Shown here one piece after another: positions 1 through 10,600 of a DNA stretch of 43,065 bases. Where the stretch lies: positions 2,344-45,408 of the forward strand of contig NW_001914892.1 of NCBI RefSeq assembly GCF_000208925.1, written 5' to 3'. The notes beneath the pieces are model-generated. The model was not told where the DNA came from, searched no databases, and worked only from the letters and a program-made list of their open reading frames with translations. Each line of letters begins with the position of its first letter. Positions within the stretch are counted from its first letter, which is position 1. This stretch comes from Entamoeba histolytica HM-1:IMSS (Eukaryota; Evosea; Mastigamoebida; Endamoebidae). Made by a program: the position numbers and the translations under genes.

Positions 1-2
1 CC

Positions 3-389
3 TCACAAACTTCACCCTCATCACCACAAACAACAGACAAATCACAATCACAAAGTAACACTTCAACATCAACAACAGACAAATCACAACCACAGACTAA
101 CTCTGCCTCTTCAACTTCAACTCCACAGTCACAAGATAAGCAAGATACAATACCAAATGAACAACACCCAAAACCAGAAGAACAACCACAAAAACCATCA
201 TCACAATCACAACAAAATCATCCACAACAAAATGAAAAACAAGATAATAAAAATACAAATACTTCTGATATTTCACATGATAAAACTAATGTTAGTTCTG
301 ATGATATTTCTGATAATCATAATAACCTTGATGGAACATCAAGTGTGTTTATGTTTTTTGCTTTTGTTATTCAGTTGATCTTCTTCTAA
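3..389 (+). CDS. C-terminal part of a Ser/Thr/Gln/Pro-rich, probably GPI-anchored surface protein (5' end outside window)
   Basis: The frame is open from the left edge to TAA at 387-389 with no plausible start codon, so this is the last 128 codons of a gene that begins upstream. It is low-complexity, rich in Ser, Thr, Gln, Pro, Asn and Lys, and contains a near repeat, TTDKSQSQ then TTDKSQPQ. The last residues are a small-residue stretch (DGTSS) followed by a short all-hydrophobic tail (VFMFFAFVIQLIFF) ending at the stop. That is the layout of a GPI-attachment signal: omega site, spacer, hydrophobic tail. An O-glycosylated, GPI-anchored stalk at the amoeba surface is inferred; the N-terminal domain that would name the protein is missing. 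Reading frames with ATG in this stretch are out-of-frame shadows. Confidence 0.72.
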   Translation, partial: SQTSPSSPQTTDKSQSQSNTSTSTTDKSQPQTNSASSTSTPQSQDKQDTIPNEQHPKPEEQPQKPSSQSQQNHPQQNEKQDNKNTNTSDISHDKTNVSSDDISDNHNNLDGTSSVFMFFAFVIQLIFF

Positions 390-1706
390 TTATTGTGTTT
401 CTCTCTTTTTCTTTTCGTATTCTTCTTTATCTTTTATTCATATGTCTATAAAATATTTCCTATATTTCATTCATGTTTAATGTTATTATAAAATTAAATT
501 AATTCATATACATTTGAGATTAATGAATAACCAATATCATCAAAAATGACACGATAAAAGAATAAACATTGATATTAAAAGAAAATAAAAGAAAATGAAT
601 TAATAAATTCATAAGAAATAGAAAATGTCATGAATATATTATGAATGAATAAATAATAATGAAAACACAACATTTTAACATAAATATTATCATACAAATT
701 GTTAGAATGGTTATTAATTAAATGAATAATAACATTTATAATCATATTTATATTAATCATATGTTGATTTATCATTATTGAAATAATGAAACAACAAATT
801 AAAAATGAATATAAATAATTACGAAATAATTACAATATAAAACTATTGGATGAATTAAATATTTGATTAATCATATGTAAATATATAAAATATGAATAAA
901 ATAAGTGAAGTATAAGAGAATAATTGATATTAATATCATTTATATGATTCATTTATAACAATTTATTTTTTAATTTATTATTATTTCTTCTTTATTTATT
1001 TATTGTTGTTCTTCTATGAATTTTTATTTTCTTTTCTTATTCATTTTTTTTCTTATTCATCTCTATTTATTCTCTATTTAATATCACATTAACTCTTATT
1101 CTTCTTTTTATATTCTTCCATTTATTATCACTTAGTATTAATCTTGTCTACTTTTATTTTCTTCTTTCATTATGTATTTATTCTTTGAATTTTGTTCATT
1201 TTTTATTTGTTATTTGATCTAATTCAAATAACAAAATGTAAGAAATGACAATTCTTGTATAATGATTATTGATAATTTTTAATGGTAGTTTGTATTTATT
1301 AAAAGAAATCAAAACATAATTAAAGTATAATTATAAATATATTCGAATATTAATATGTTAGTATGAAGTACTAAAATAAATAAAAGTAATACTATACATT
1401 TTTATTATGTTCAATCAAAGAATTAAATTGAAAATGATTGAATTGATTATTTTATTTTGGTCTTTTTTTATTCTTCTTGATAAACACAAATTAATAATAG
1501 AATATAGGAATAATTAATAAAAGAGTAAGAAAGATGAAATAGAAACAAAAGAATAAGTATTTTGTTCAATGGTTTATGATAATTTTAGAATATACCAAAC
1601 TAATTTTCAAAGATTTTTGGTAGTAGGCATTTCATATTTTTGTTTACCAAATTTAAAATATTAAAAGACTGAAATAATCCCAAGAAACACAATTTTGTTA
1701 TAAATA
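390..1706. other. AT-rich intergenic region, no gene seen
   Basis: Very AT-rich spacer after the surface-protein gene. Short frames on both strands are Leu/Ile/Phe/Asn/Lys-only products of base composition. I see no supported gene, RNA or clear repeat unit. Confidence 0.6.
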
Positions 1707-2430
1707 AAATTTGATAAGAAAGGAAAGAAGATATTTAAAGAAAAAAAGAACAGAACTTCAAACAAGAAATCAAAATACATATATGAATACATTAAGTATA
1801 AAGTAAGAGATGAAAGACTTAATTAAGAAAGAAGAAGCTAGTAAGTAAAAGAAGTGAAAGTAGAAATGAAGAAGTACAAAACAGGGAATATAAAATAGGA
1901 AGAAATAAGCAAGAGAAAGTTAAGAGACTCTATCAAACAGATAGAGGAGATGAATAAAGAAATATAAAAAGAAAACAAAAACATGTAATTAGGAAATTAA
2001 ACAAAGTAATGTGAAAGGATAATAATGAAAAGCATCTGATGAGATGACTATTTCCAAGAGTAGAATCTAAATAGAAAAGTAACACGGAATAAAAACTGTC
2101 ATTCAAATGATTAATGTGGTGATCAAATGAATGAAGAAATTAAAAGTAGTTTGAAGTTGTTTTTTGTATTTATTACTTAAGGAAACATTAAGAAACCTTC
2201 ATGATATACCACAAAGAAATATCATGAACAACTATCCAAATAAATTATTACCTCGAGTTCATGATCCGAGTGTATGGAATTCACATAATCGAAACATGTT
2301 ACAATGAAAAGGGATATAAATTGAAAAGGAAGTTGAAGAAAGTAATAAAGAAAATAAACAACTCATAGAAGATAAATCTGTATTTAAGAAACAAGAAAAG
2401 AGAATATCAACAGTAGAAGATAAAGAATAG
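1707..2430 (+). pseudogene. Decayed Lys/Glu-rich coiled-coil reading frame, origin unknown
   Basis: On the plus strand the sequence changes from AT noise to protein-like codon use, interrupted by scattered stops and at least one frame change. From about 1707 a 39-codon open run is Lys/Arg/Tyr-rich. Around 1920-1968 the frame reads KLRDSIKQIEEMNKEI, a typical coiled coil. Around 2174-2306 the translation is again protein-like, including ETLRNLHDIPQRNIMNNYP and RVHDPSVWNSHNRNMLQ. It ends with a Glu/Lys-rich coil and TAG at 2428-2430. The style resembles the minus-strand coiled-coil remnant near 9-10.6 kb, so a LINE ORF1-like protein or an Entamoeba repetitive element is possible, but I recognise no family. 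Confidence 0.4.
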
Positions 2431-4087
2431 AAATAAATATAATTGAATAAATTATTTAAAATATTTATGATAAAAATATAAAATAATAAAAAATAAACAT
2501 AATAATAAGAAGAAATGTATAAAGAATAGAATAATAAATATAGACATTATTATAATATTAAACAACAAATGGTTCTAACAATTATACAATAAATAAAATT
2601 GTATTTAATATTTATTTAATATTTTTATTAGTTATTATAAATATAACATTATTTCATTTATTATTTAGTTGTTTATTTTATTATTTTCATTTTTATTAAT
2701 CTTTCATTATTTGCATTGTTCATTTCATTTAGTTATTCTTATTTCTTCTTTATTCTTTTATTATCCTTTCTTTTTTTCTAGAAGTATTTATTCTATGATA
2801 TATTATATCATTTTTTAAGTTTTTATTCAATCAATTGTTATTTAATTTATTCTTTTTATTCTTTTCTTTATCATATTCACTTTCATATTTTATCATTATC
2901 ATATCACTTCTTATTATTTATTTCTTGTTTATTTTATTATTAATATTTATTATTTCATTCTTTCTTATTCTTTTTATTTCTTTTTGTATTTATTTTTCTT
3001 TATTTCATGGATTATTTCATCACCATTCTCATTTAGTTTGTATTATATGTTATTTTTATCATTAATTTATGTAACTGAATGATTGTATAAAGAATAAAAT
3101 TCCAAGAACATCACATAATATTTAAAACATATTCCAAATAAAGAAACATTTCATATCATTTAGTACTTTAAAAGATGTTGTACAGAAATTGTTATAAACA
3201 CATTTAGATTATGGTTTATTATTTATTCATCTTATTAATTGTATTATTATTTTTATTTTATTTCATTATAATAACAATTTTAACATATTTATTTAACATA
3301 TTAACTGTATTATGATAGAAAATAACAACATAATAAAATAGAATGAATAATAACATGAAAAATAAACAATAAACAATATAAATAATAGAAGATAAAACAA
3401 CAGAATAATAAAATAAAGAAGAACGTAATAATATAAGAATAGTACTAATGAAATAAAACATGAATGAAATAAATGAAAGAATAAGAAAAGAAATTAATAA
3501 ATAAAGAAAGAGAATGAGATAATAAGAAGGAAATGAAAGTACAAAGTTAAATAAAGAATAGAATGATACTTTTCAATTAAATTTTGAAATATAATACACA
3601 GAAATAATAATAAACGGGTATGAAAATTATGAAATTAATTAATATTATTTCATTGTATTTTATGTTAATTATTTTTACTCTTTTATTCTTTATTTTAATT
3701 TGATTTGTTTTTCATCTTATTTTTTGATAATAATGAATCAAATCATTAAAATGAATAATTAATAAGTTTAAATGAATGAAATAGAATTGTGAATAAATTA
3801 TTATTTTACAATATTCAATCATTTGTATCATTTCAAACACGAATTAATTCATTTATCTAATCATTGAATATGAAAATAAACAAAGAAATAAAAAGATAGA
3901 AGTGACATTAAGAAAGAAATTAAGAAATGATAAACAACAAATAGATGAATAGAAATGAATGAATAAAATGAAAATGAGAAGATGATAGAAAGAATGAAAT
4001 GAATAAAATAAAAAGAAAAATAAGAACTGAATAATAAATAAGAAATGTAATAAAATAATAAAAAGAAAAACTAAAAAAACAACAAAA
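2431..4087. other. AT-rich intergenic region, no gene seen
   Basis: Long AT-rich spacer alternating between T-rich blocks (about 2590-3060) and A-rich blocks (about 3460-3560 and 3860-4087). Frames here encode only low-complexity hydrophobic strings and are not supported as genes. The A-rich end forms the leader of the TLDc gene. Confidence 0.6.
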
Positions 4088-4639
4088 ATGGGAATAACAC
4101 AATCAACATCAAATAACAAATCAAATGAAAAAACAAAAGAAATAATCAAACAAATAGAAGAATGGACAGAAAAAAGAATAAACAATATATTATTTGATTC
4201 AGATAAAGATGATTGGAATAAAAATACATCAGTATTTGATCAAAGAATAAAGAATAAAGAACATATAATAATTATTATTGAAGATTCAAGAGGAAATAGA
4301 TTTGGAGGATATGTTAGTGAGCAAATTGATAAAACTTATTATTTTATAAATGATTCAAAATCATTTTTATTTTCATTAGAATCAAAAGGAAGAATTGAAG
4401 GAATGAAGAAATTTGATATTATAGACCCACAACGTGCGTTTTGGTTATATAACCAATCACATGATTATCTGTTTGAATTTGGATGGAGTGATATTCGTGT
4501 TTATAAAGAAAATAATAAAACAGAATCATATTGTAAACAACAATCATTTGAATATGAAGGAATAAGAAAAGCACCTTGTGGAAAAGAATATCCAAATCTT
4601 TTCACACCAAAACGAATCATAGTAATTGAAATGAAATGA
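4088..4639 (+). CDS. TLDc-domain protein, candidate N-myristoylated
   Basis: Intron-free, 183 residues. The fold is recognised by comparison with TLDc proteins: ILFDS near residues 54-58, then IIIIIEDSRGNRFGGYV (about 80-96), matching the 'I...G.xFGGY' core, then SKSFLFSL (about 111-118) and a C-terminal strand ending in RIIVIEMK. TLDc domains are best known in animal oxidation-resistance proteins and in regulators of the V-ATPase; single-domain versions are numerous in Entamoeba. The N-terminus MGITQS fits the N-myristoylation pattern (Gly2, Ser6), so membrane attachment is an inference. The first 25 residues are Ser/Asn/Lys-rich linker. The start follows an A-rich leader. Function in the amoeba is unknown; a second TLDc gene lies at 15206. 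Confidence 0.78.
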   Translation: MGITQSTSNNKSNEKTKEIIKQIEEWTEKRINNILFDSDKDDWNKNTSVFDQRIKNKEHIIIIIEDSRGNRFGGYVSEQIDKTYYFINDSKSFLFSLESKGRIEGMKKFDIIDPQRAFWLYNQSHDYLFEFGWSDIRVYKENNKTESYCKQQSFEYEGIRKAPCGKEYPNLFTPKRIIVIEMK

Positions 4640-5105
4640 TTCAATCTTGATTAATTGAAAAGGAAATAAAGGTGTAGTTTATAAATATAATAAGTAAATG
4701 TTTTTAATAGTATTTAGTCATAACATTTTAACACAACGTTTTTATTTGATAAACTAAACACAGTCACTCCATTATTTCTTATAATTTAAACATTAATCAT
4801 AAACACTTACTTTTCTTATGTAAGGATTGATGTTGGTGGATAATTCATTGTGAGTGAGACTTTTATGACAACGTTAATAACATACTTTTTGAAGAATTAA
4901 TGCCTACACAGTTAATTATATTTTACAAACATTACTAATTGTTTAATCATACAAAAATTATTTCTCTCATAATACAAAACATTCTACCTTGTACCTTCAT
5001 ATTTTATAATATTTCAATTCTTCAAAAAAATTAATAAAGGAATTAAAGGTTAAAAATCAATTACAAAAGGATGTAAAGAATCTTTATTGAGACTAAACAC
5101 ACCTT
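4640..5105. other. Convergent intergenic region between the TLDc and ubiquitin genes
   Basis: AT-rich 466 bp holding the 3' ends of two converging genes. I see no other gene. Polyadenylation signals cannot be assigned with confidence. Confidence 0.5.
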
Positions 5106-5339
5106 TTAATATCCTCCTCTTAATCTTAAGACTAAATGAAGTGTTGATTCTTTTTGAATGTTATAATCTGAAAGTGTCTTTCCTTCTTCTAATTGTTTGC
5201 CTGCAAAAATAAGTCTTTGTTGATCAGGTGGAATTCCTTCTTTTTCTTGAATCTTAGCTTTAATAGCATCAATAGAATCATTTGGTTCAACTTCTAATGT
5301 AATAGTCTTTCCAGTAAGTGTCTTAACAAAGATTTGCAT
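5106..5339 (-). CDS. Ubiquitin, single unit with one extra C-terminal Tyr
   Basis: 77 codons from MQIFVKTL to RLRGG plus a single Tyr, then stop. It is one ubiquitin unit, neither a head-to-tail polymer nor a ribosomal-protein fusion. The Tyr must be cut off by a deubiquitinase to expose Gly-Gly. Compared with human ubiquitin I count eight substitutions: S20N, T22S, E24D, N25A, V26I, D32E, D52E and R54K. Lysines 6, 11, 27, 29, 33, 48 and 63 are all kept, as is the Leu8/Ile44/Val70 patch. Unusual divergence is known for Entamoeba ubiquitin. I chose the internal ATG (5337-5339); an upstream in-frame ATG at 5399 would add 20 Lys-rich residues, more likely 5' leader. It diverges from EF-2. Confidence 0.95.
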   Translation of the reverse strand: MQIFVKTLTGKTITLEVEPNDSIDAIKAKIQEKEGIPPDQQRLIFAGKQLEEGKTLSDYNIQKESTLHLVLRLRGGY

Positions 5340-6132
5340 TTTCACTTTAAAGTTTCTTTTCACTCCCTTTTTATTCTTTTCGGAATCTTTTTGAAACATT
5401 TGACATCAATGACGTGTCTTTTTTTATTATAATAAAAAAATTATTAATTGTTATTTCTAATTATTATTTTTTATAAAAATGAGGTATATAACATAAATTA
5501 ATTATTCCTTTAATTCTTTTCTTTTTTAATTAAATAAAAAGAAATAGATTATTCATATAATTTACTCAGAGTATTTTTCAAAAATAAGTAATATACTCAT
5601 TTAACTGTTTATATAAATATAATATTGAAGAAGTTCAGTTTGGTATCAAATAAAAAAAGCAATCGAAGAGCTTTATGAAAAGACTATAAAAATAATTTTT
5701 GGTTAATGAAAAAGAATAATTGTAACAGAGGAACAAAAAATAAAAATGTAAAAAGAAAAGAAATGAGTCAGTGATGAAGAGAAAAGAGAAAATAAATGAA
5801 GAAGAATAAAAGAAAATTTGAGTTAAAGGATTAAACCCTATAAATTTTTTTAAATCAGAATAGTATATTATTGGAGTGAATTGAAGGGAAATATTAACAG
5901 ATAAAATACTCACCATGAATCTTCTAGAAAGAAAAAAAAAGAAGTGAAAATCATTAATATTTTCACATTTTATTCAAAAAAAAACCCTTTAAGAGAAATA
6001 CATATGGTAAAATAATAATAGTGTAATAGTAACAACATATTAAACAACAACCCTGAAAATAAAAATGGAAAAGCATGTATAACTGGATATAAAAAGGAAA
6101 AAAGAACAAAAAATAACATTAGTAAAAGAGTC
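5340..6132. other. Divergent promoter region between ubiquitin (-) and EF-2 (+)
   Basis: About 790 bp separate two normally high-expression genes transcribed away from each other, so both core promoters should lie here. A 93-codon minus-strand frame at 5635-5916 is Phe/Ile/Leu/Tyr/Ser low complexity and I do not accept it as a gene. No exact copy of the published Entamoeba core elements (GTATTTAAA, GAAC) stands out. Confidence 0.45.
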
Positions 6133-8307
6133 ATGTCTAGTACAGGAGTCAAAACTATGAAAGATTTCATGTTGAATAAATCCAACATTAGAAATATGTG
6201 TGTCATTGCTCACGTCGATCACGGTAAGTCAACATTAACAGATTCACTTGTTACACTTGCAGGTATTATTTCTAATGAAAAAGCTGGAGTAGCTAGATAT
6301 ACTGATACTAGACCCGATGAACAAGAAAGATGTATTACTATTAAATCAACCTCAATTTCTATGTATTATGAAATTGAAGATAAAGAAGATATCCCAGCTG
6401 ATGCTAATGGAAATGGATTCCTTATTAATCTTATTGATTCACCAGGCCACGTCGATTTCTCATCAGAAGTCACAGCAGCACTTCGTGTTACTGATGGAGC
6501 TTTAGTTGTTGTTGATTGTGTTGAAGGAGTTTGTGTCCAAACCGAAACTGTCCTTAGACAAGCCTTAACAGAAAGAGTTAAACCAATTGTTATTATTAAC
6601 AAAGTTGATAGAGTTATTCTTGAATTAAAAGAAGAACCAGAAGAAGCATATCAATCATTCTGTAGATCAATTGAAAACGTTAATGTCCTTATTTCAACCT
6701 ACAAAGATGAACTTCTTGGAGATGTTCAAGTTTCACCAGGAGAAGGAACAGTTGCATTTGGATCAGGACTTCATGGATGGGCATTTACACTTGAAAAGTT
6801 TGCTAAGATGTGGTCAGCCAAATTTGGAATTGATAGAAAGAGAATGTTAGAAAAACTTTGGGGTGACAATTATTGGGATGCTAAAGCTAAGAAATGGAAG
6901 AAGAATGGAAAAGGAGATCATGGAGAAGTTCTTCAAAGAGGATTTGTCCAATTCTGTTTTGACCCAATTACTAAATTATTCAATGCTATTATGGAAGGAA
7001 GAAAAGCTGATTATGAAAAGATGTTAACTAACTTACAAATCAAATTATCAGCTGATGATAAAGAAAAAGAAGGAAAAGAACTTCTTAAGACAGTTATGAA
7101 ATTATGGTTACCAGCTGGTGTTACATTACTTGAAATGATTGTTCTCCATCTTCCATCACCAGTTGTTGCACAAAAATACAGAACATCAAATCTTTACACA
7201 GGACCTATGGATGATGAAGCAGCTAAAGCTATGGCTAATTGTGATGAAAAAGGACCATTAATGATGTATGTTTCTAAAATGATTCCAACCAATGATAAAG
7301 GAAGATTCTATGCCTTTGGAAGAGTTTTCTCAGGAACAATTAGAACAGGAGGAAAAGCTAGAATTTGTGGACCAAATTATGTTCCAGGTAAAAAAGATGA
7401 TTGTGTTATTAAGAACATTCAAAGAACTATGTTAATGATGGGTAGATATACTGATCCAATTGATGAATGTCCATGTGGTAATGTCATTGGACTTGTTGGA
7501 GTAGATCAATATTTGTTGAAATCAGGAACTATTACTGATTCTGATACAGCACATATTATTAAGGATATGAAATTCTCAGTCTCACCAGTCGTCAGAGTCG
7601 CTGTTGAAACCAAGAATCCATCAGATCTTCCAAAACTTGTTGAAGGTATGAAGAGATTATCAAGATCCGATCCACTTTGTTTATGTTATACCGAAGAATC
7701 AGGAGAACACATTGTTGCTGGAGCTGGAGAACTTCATCTTGAAGTTTGTCTTAAGGATCTTCAAGAAGATTATTGTTCAGGAGTTCCATTGATTGTTACT
7801 GAACCAGTTGTCTCATTCAGAGAAACTATTACAGAACCATCAAGAATTCAATGCCTTTCTAAATCAGCTAACAATCAAAACAGATTGTTCATGAGAGCCT
7901 TCCCATTTGCTGAAGGACTTGCTGAAGATATTGAAGCCGGAGAAATTAAACCAGATACAGACTTTAAAGAAAGAGCTAAATTCCTTTCAGAGAAATATGG
8001 ATGGGATGTTGATGAAGCAAGAAAGATTTGGTGTTTCGGACCAGATAACTGTGGACCAAATTTGTTTGTTGATGTTACAAAAGGTATTCAATATTTGAAT
8101 GAAGTTAAAGATTCCATTGTTAATGGATTTAACAATGCTATGCATGATGGAGTAGTTTGTAACGAACAAATTAGAGGAGTTAGAATTAACTTAGAAGATG
8201 TTAAATTACATGCTGATGCTATCCACAGAGGAGGAGCTCAAATGATTCCATGTGCTGGAAAGCTTTCCAGCACATGTGTCTTAACAATGCTATGCATGAT
8301 GGAGTAG
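6133..8307 (+). CDS. Elongation factor 2, N-terminal 724-codon frame; terminated early by a frameshifting duplication
   Basis: Translational GTPase that moves tRNA and mRNA through the ribosome. Motifs: G1 AHVDHGKST (residues 26-34), the switch-I region [19 protein letters not shown]3 DSPGH (102-106), G4 NKVD (156-159), then domains II-IV. The diphthamide loop HADAIHRGG is present, with the modifiable His near residue 698 (codon 8224-8226). The frame matches EF-2 to about residue 708. There the usual ARRCCFA-type segment is replaced by GKLSST, and after VLT the frame runs into the second copy of a 152-bp tandem duplication and stops at MLCMME. An unduplicated gene would be 841 residues, normal for EF-2. 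Either a pseudogene or a repeat-related assembly error; many codons look typical of a highly expressed gene. Confidence 0.9.
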   Translation: MSSTGVKTMKDFMLNKSNIRNMCVIAHVDHGKSTLTDSLVTLAGIISNEKAGVARYTDTRPDEQERCITIKSTSISMYYEIEDKEDIPADANGNGFLINLIDSPGHVDFSSEVTAALRVTDGALVVVDCVEGVCVQTETVLRQALTERVKPIVIINKVDRVILELKEEPEEAYQSFCRSIENVNVLISTYKDELLGDVQVSPGEGTVAFGSGLHGWAFTLEKFAKMWSAKFGIDRKRMLEKLWGDNYWDAKAKKWKKNGKGDHGEVLQRGFVQFCFDPITKLFNAIMEGRKADYEKMLTNLQIKLSADDKEKEGKELLKTVMKLWLPAGVTLLEMIVLHLPSPVVAQKYRTSNLYTGPMDDEAAKAMANCDEKGPLMMYVSKMIPTNDKGRFYAFGRVFSGTIRTGGKARICGPNYVPGKKDDCVIKNIQRTMLMMGRYTDPIDECPCGNVIGLVGVDQYLLKSGTITDSDTAHIIKDMKFSVSPVVRVAVETKNPSDLPKLVEGMKRLSRSDPLCLCYTEESGEHIVAGAGELHLEVCLKDLQEDYCSGVPLIVTEPVVSFRETITEPSRIQCLSKSANNQNRLFMRAFPFAEGLAEDIEAGEIKPDTDFKERAKFLSEKYGWDVDEARKIWCFGPDNCGPNLFVDVTKGIQYLNEVKDSIVNGFNNAMHDGVVCNEQIRGVRINLEDVKLHADAIHRGGAQMIPCAGKLSSTCVLTMLCMME

Positions 8308-8432
8308 TTTGTAACGAACAAATTAGAGGAGTTAGAATTAACTTAGAAGATGTTAAATTACATGCTGATGCTATCCACAGAGGAGGAGCTCAAATGATTC
8401 CATGTGCTAGAAGATGCTGTTTCGCATGTGTC
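8129..8432 (+). repeat. 152-bp tandem duplication inside EF-2 (units 8129-8280 and 8281-8432)
   Basis: The two units are identical from TTAACAATGC to CCATGTGCT (about 128 bp). They then differ over about 20 bp and rejoin at CATGTGTC. The unit is 50 codons plus 2 nt, so the duplication shifts the frame. The differing stretch in unit one is part of a palindrome (8253-8276); unit two has the expected EF-2 sequence. Confidence 0.93.
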
Positions 8433-8810
8433 TTAACAGGAGCCCCATCACTTCTTGAACCAATGTATCTTGCCGAAATTCAATGCCCAGAATCAGCCAT
8501 TGGAGGAATTTACACTGTCATGTCAAGAAGAAGAGGAAAGATTATTTCAGAAGAACAAAGACCAGGTACTCCATTATTCAATGTTAGAGCTTATCTTCCA
8601 GTCTGTGAATCATTTGGATTTACTGCCGATTTGAGATCACATACATCAGGACAAGCCTTCCCACAATGTGTCTTTGATCACTGGCAATTACTCAATGGTG
8701 ATGTTACTGATGCAACATCAAAGGTAGGATCAATTGTTGCAGCTATTAGAAAGAGAAAAGGACTTCCAGAAGGTGTTCCAGGTTTAGATAAATTCTATGA
8801 TAAGCTTTAA
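8250..8810 (+). pseudogene. Elongation factor 2, C-terminal part in a shifted frame
   Basis: EF-2 homology resumes at about 8284 in a different frame from the upstream part. It repeats [14 protein letters not shown] and [15 protein letters not shown], continues correctly into [14 protein letters not shown], then domain V ([44 protein letters not shown]), ending at TAA 8808-8810 with the usual C-terminus. There is no independent promoter or natural start: the ATG at 8250 lies in an out-of-frame part of copy one. This is the remainder of the same gene, not a second gene. Removing exactly one 152-bp unit rejoins both frames. Confidence 0.88.
8251..8278. repeat. Perfect 28-nt palindrome at the duplication junction in EF-2
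   Basis: CATGTGCTGGAAAG is followed directly by its reverse complement, with no spacer, centred on AAGCTT. It replaces about 20 nt of normal EF-2 sequence in the first copy only. Such a spacer-free inverted repeat points to fold-back synthesis or a chimeric join. Confidence 0.85.
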
Positions 8811-9060
8811 TTGACTCTTTAATAAGAAGTATCTTTAAGTTTAAGTTATTAACAAAACAATTCATTAATATTCAATTTTTTATTTTACATAATTGTTTTA
8901 TGTTATGAATGAAATAAAAATTAGTTAAAATTAATACTAATTAATCAGAAATATATAAAAGCATATTTTCTTTATTTATTTTATTTAAACACAATCAATT
9001 CATCATTATAATATTCAACATTATTCATATCATTTATTATAATAGTTTTATTCTTTTTTA

Positions 9061-10600
9061 TCAATAACTTATAATTTTGTCTTTTATTTTATTTCTTTTA
9101 TGTTGTGTTAATGAATATTTCCAGTTATTTATTTTCATTATACTTAAATTTAATTCATTTAATGTTATAATGACATTATCATAATTTCTATATCTTTCAT
9201 TCAATATCGTGTTTTGTTTTATTTTCCATTTCTCTTTATTTAATATCACCTGTGTTTCATATAACATTTCCATTATTCTAAAGTAATATCGTTATTTGGT
9301 ATATTTCATTGTTTGGGTCTTTCTTATTTTAATTTTCTTGTTAGAATCAAACATGATTTTATTTGTATTGATTCTGACTATTTCATTTTTATTGAATTTA
9401 ATTCTTTCCTTTATCATAGTCATCATATATTTTAGGTACTTTATTCTTTCTAGTGCTTTAACTTTTATTCCTTCTTCTTCATATTCTTTTAATTTCATGA
9501 TGCATTTTATTCTGTACCATTTCATTGACTAAATCTTCTAGTCTATTCATTTTCTTTAGGATTTCTTTTATTTCATCAAATTTATCTCTTATTATTTTAT
9601 TTTGGAGATAGAGGTGCATACACATTGAAATCTTCTTCATATCATCTTGCAGATCCTGCATTCTAATTCCTGATTATATCCATCTATTATTAATTTCCAT
9701 TATTAGTCGGTCAGCTTCTTTTCTTTGAAAGTAGTAATTAATGTTTGAACATTTTTCTACTTTCATTTCATTTCTTTTATTGATGAGAGTGTTAAGATAT
9801 TCTTCATCAATTTCTGTAGAGTTATTCTTTAATATGATGTTTTTTATTATTGAATCACACTCTACTCTTCCTTCTATTATATCATTTATTTTCACTTTAA
9901 TGTACCGTTTAGTGCTTTCTTTTATTTTATGTGATATTTTAATATATTTAATATATTCTTTTTCATTATTGACATTGATATTTATCACTTTTATTATACT
10001 TTCTATTTGTTCCCATCTTAATTTCTTATATAATTTCTTATTTAACCAATTAATTTCAAAACAATACAACACTTCAATTAATATTCTATTTCTTTGTTTT
10101 GTTGTATTTCTTGTACTTTCTTTGTTATTTATTATTCTTGATATTTTACATCTTCATTCATTTCTTTATTTGGGTTTCTACTTTTGATTTCTGCTTCTGT
10201 TGCTTGGATATTTTTTTTCTTTAATCTCTTTTGTATTTTCTTTAAACTCTTCTTTCGTTTTTTCAATTATCTTCTTCTTTTTTATTGAATATCCTTCTTG
10301 AAGAATATCGTACCATCTTTTTCTTTTACCTTCATATTTTTTAAGTATTTCTTCATATTCTCCTTTATTCCATTTACTTTTTATTCTTTTTATTCTTTCT
10401 TGTATATCATTTATTGTTATTCATTTATATTTGTTATTTGTATAATCTTTATTATTATTGTATTTATCTTGTTTCTTATTTGTTTTTCTTTGTGTCTTTC
10501 TCTTTCTAATTCATTTTTCCTTGGTGTTTCATTTATCATTACTATTATGTTATTTATTGTTATTGTCATTTCTTTCTTTTTTTATTGTATGACATTGAAT
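9061..10600 (-). mobile_element. Decayed Lys/Glu-rich coiled-coil frame, possible LINE ORF1 remnant
   Basis: Read on the minus strand, about 1.5 kb gives protein-like but broken frames: an Arg/Lys/Glu coil near 10,350-10,200 (YEEILKKYEGKRKRWYDILQ), a 132-codon frame at 10072-9674, a 60-codon frame at 9661-9479, a 77-codon frame at 9525-9292 and a 70-codon frame at 9273-9061. All are rich in Lys, Glu, Ile and Asn with heptad-like spacing. It lies directly 3' of LINE fragment B and on the same strand. EhLINE ORF1 proteins contain a coiled coil, which makes that the first guess, but no diagnostic motif is visible. It could equally be a dead gene of another kind. Confidence 0.4.

Noticed and set aside
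157..378. Plus-strand 73-codon Asn/His/Lys frame
   Set aside because: Out-of-frame shadow of the GPI-anchored surface protein, whose frame has the plausible composition and C-terminal signal.
2835..3065. Plus-strand 76-codon hydrophobic frame
   Set aside because: Only Leu, Ile, Phe, Ser and Tyr from a T-rich stretch; no start context or protein-like diversity.
3853..4185. Minus-strand 110-codon hydrophobic frame that looks like a membrane protein
   Set aside because: It is antisense to the A-rich leader and N-terminus of the TLDc gene; hydrophobicity comes from T-rich codons.
5635..5916. Minus-strand 93-codon frame in the ubiquitin/EF-2 divergent spacer
   Set aside because: The first 40 residues look slightly protein-like, but the rest is Phe/Leu/Ser noise and it lies in the expected promoter region.
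8155..8430. The duplicated EF-2 segment as an intron (a GTTTGT occurs in each copy, with TAG acceptors nearby)
   Set aside because: GTTTGT there is normal EF-2 coding sequence. Joining the donor of copy one to the matching TAG in copy two removes 153, not 152 nt, so the frame is not restored.
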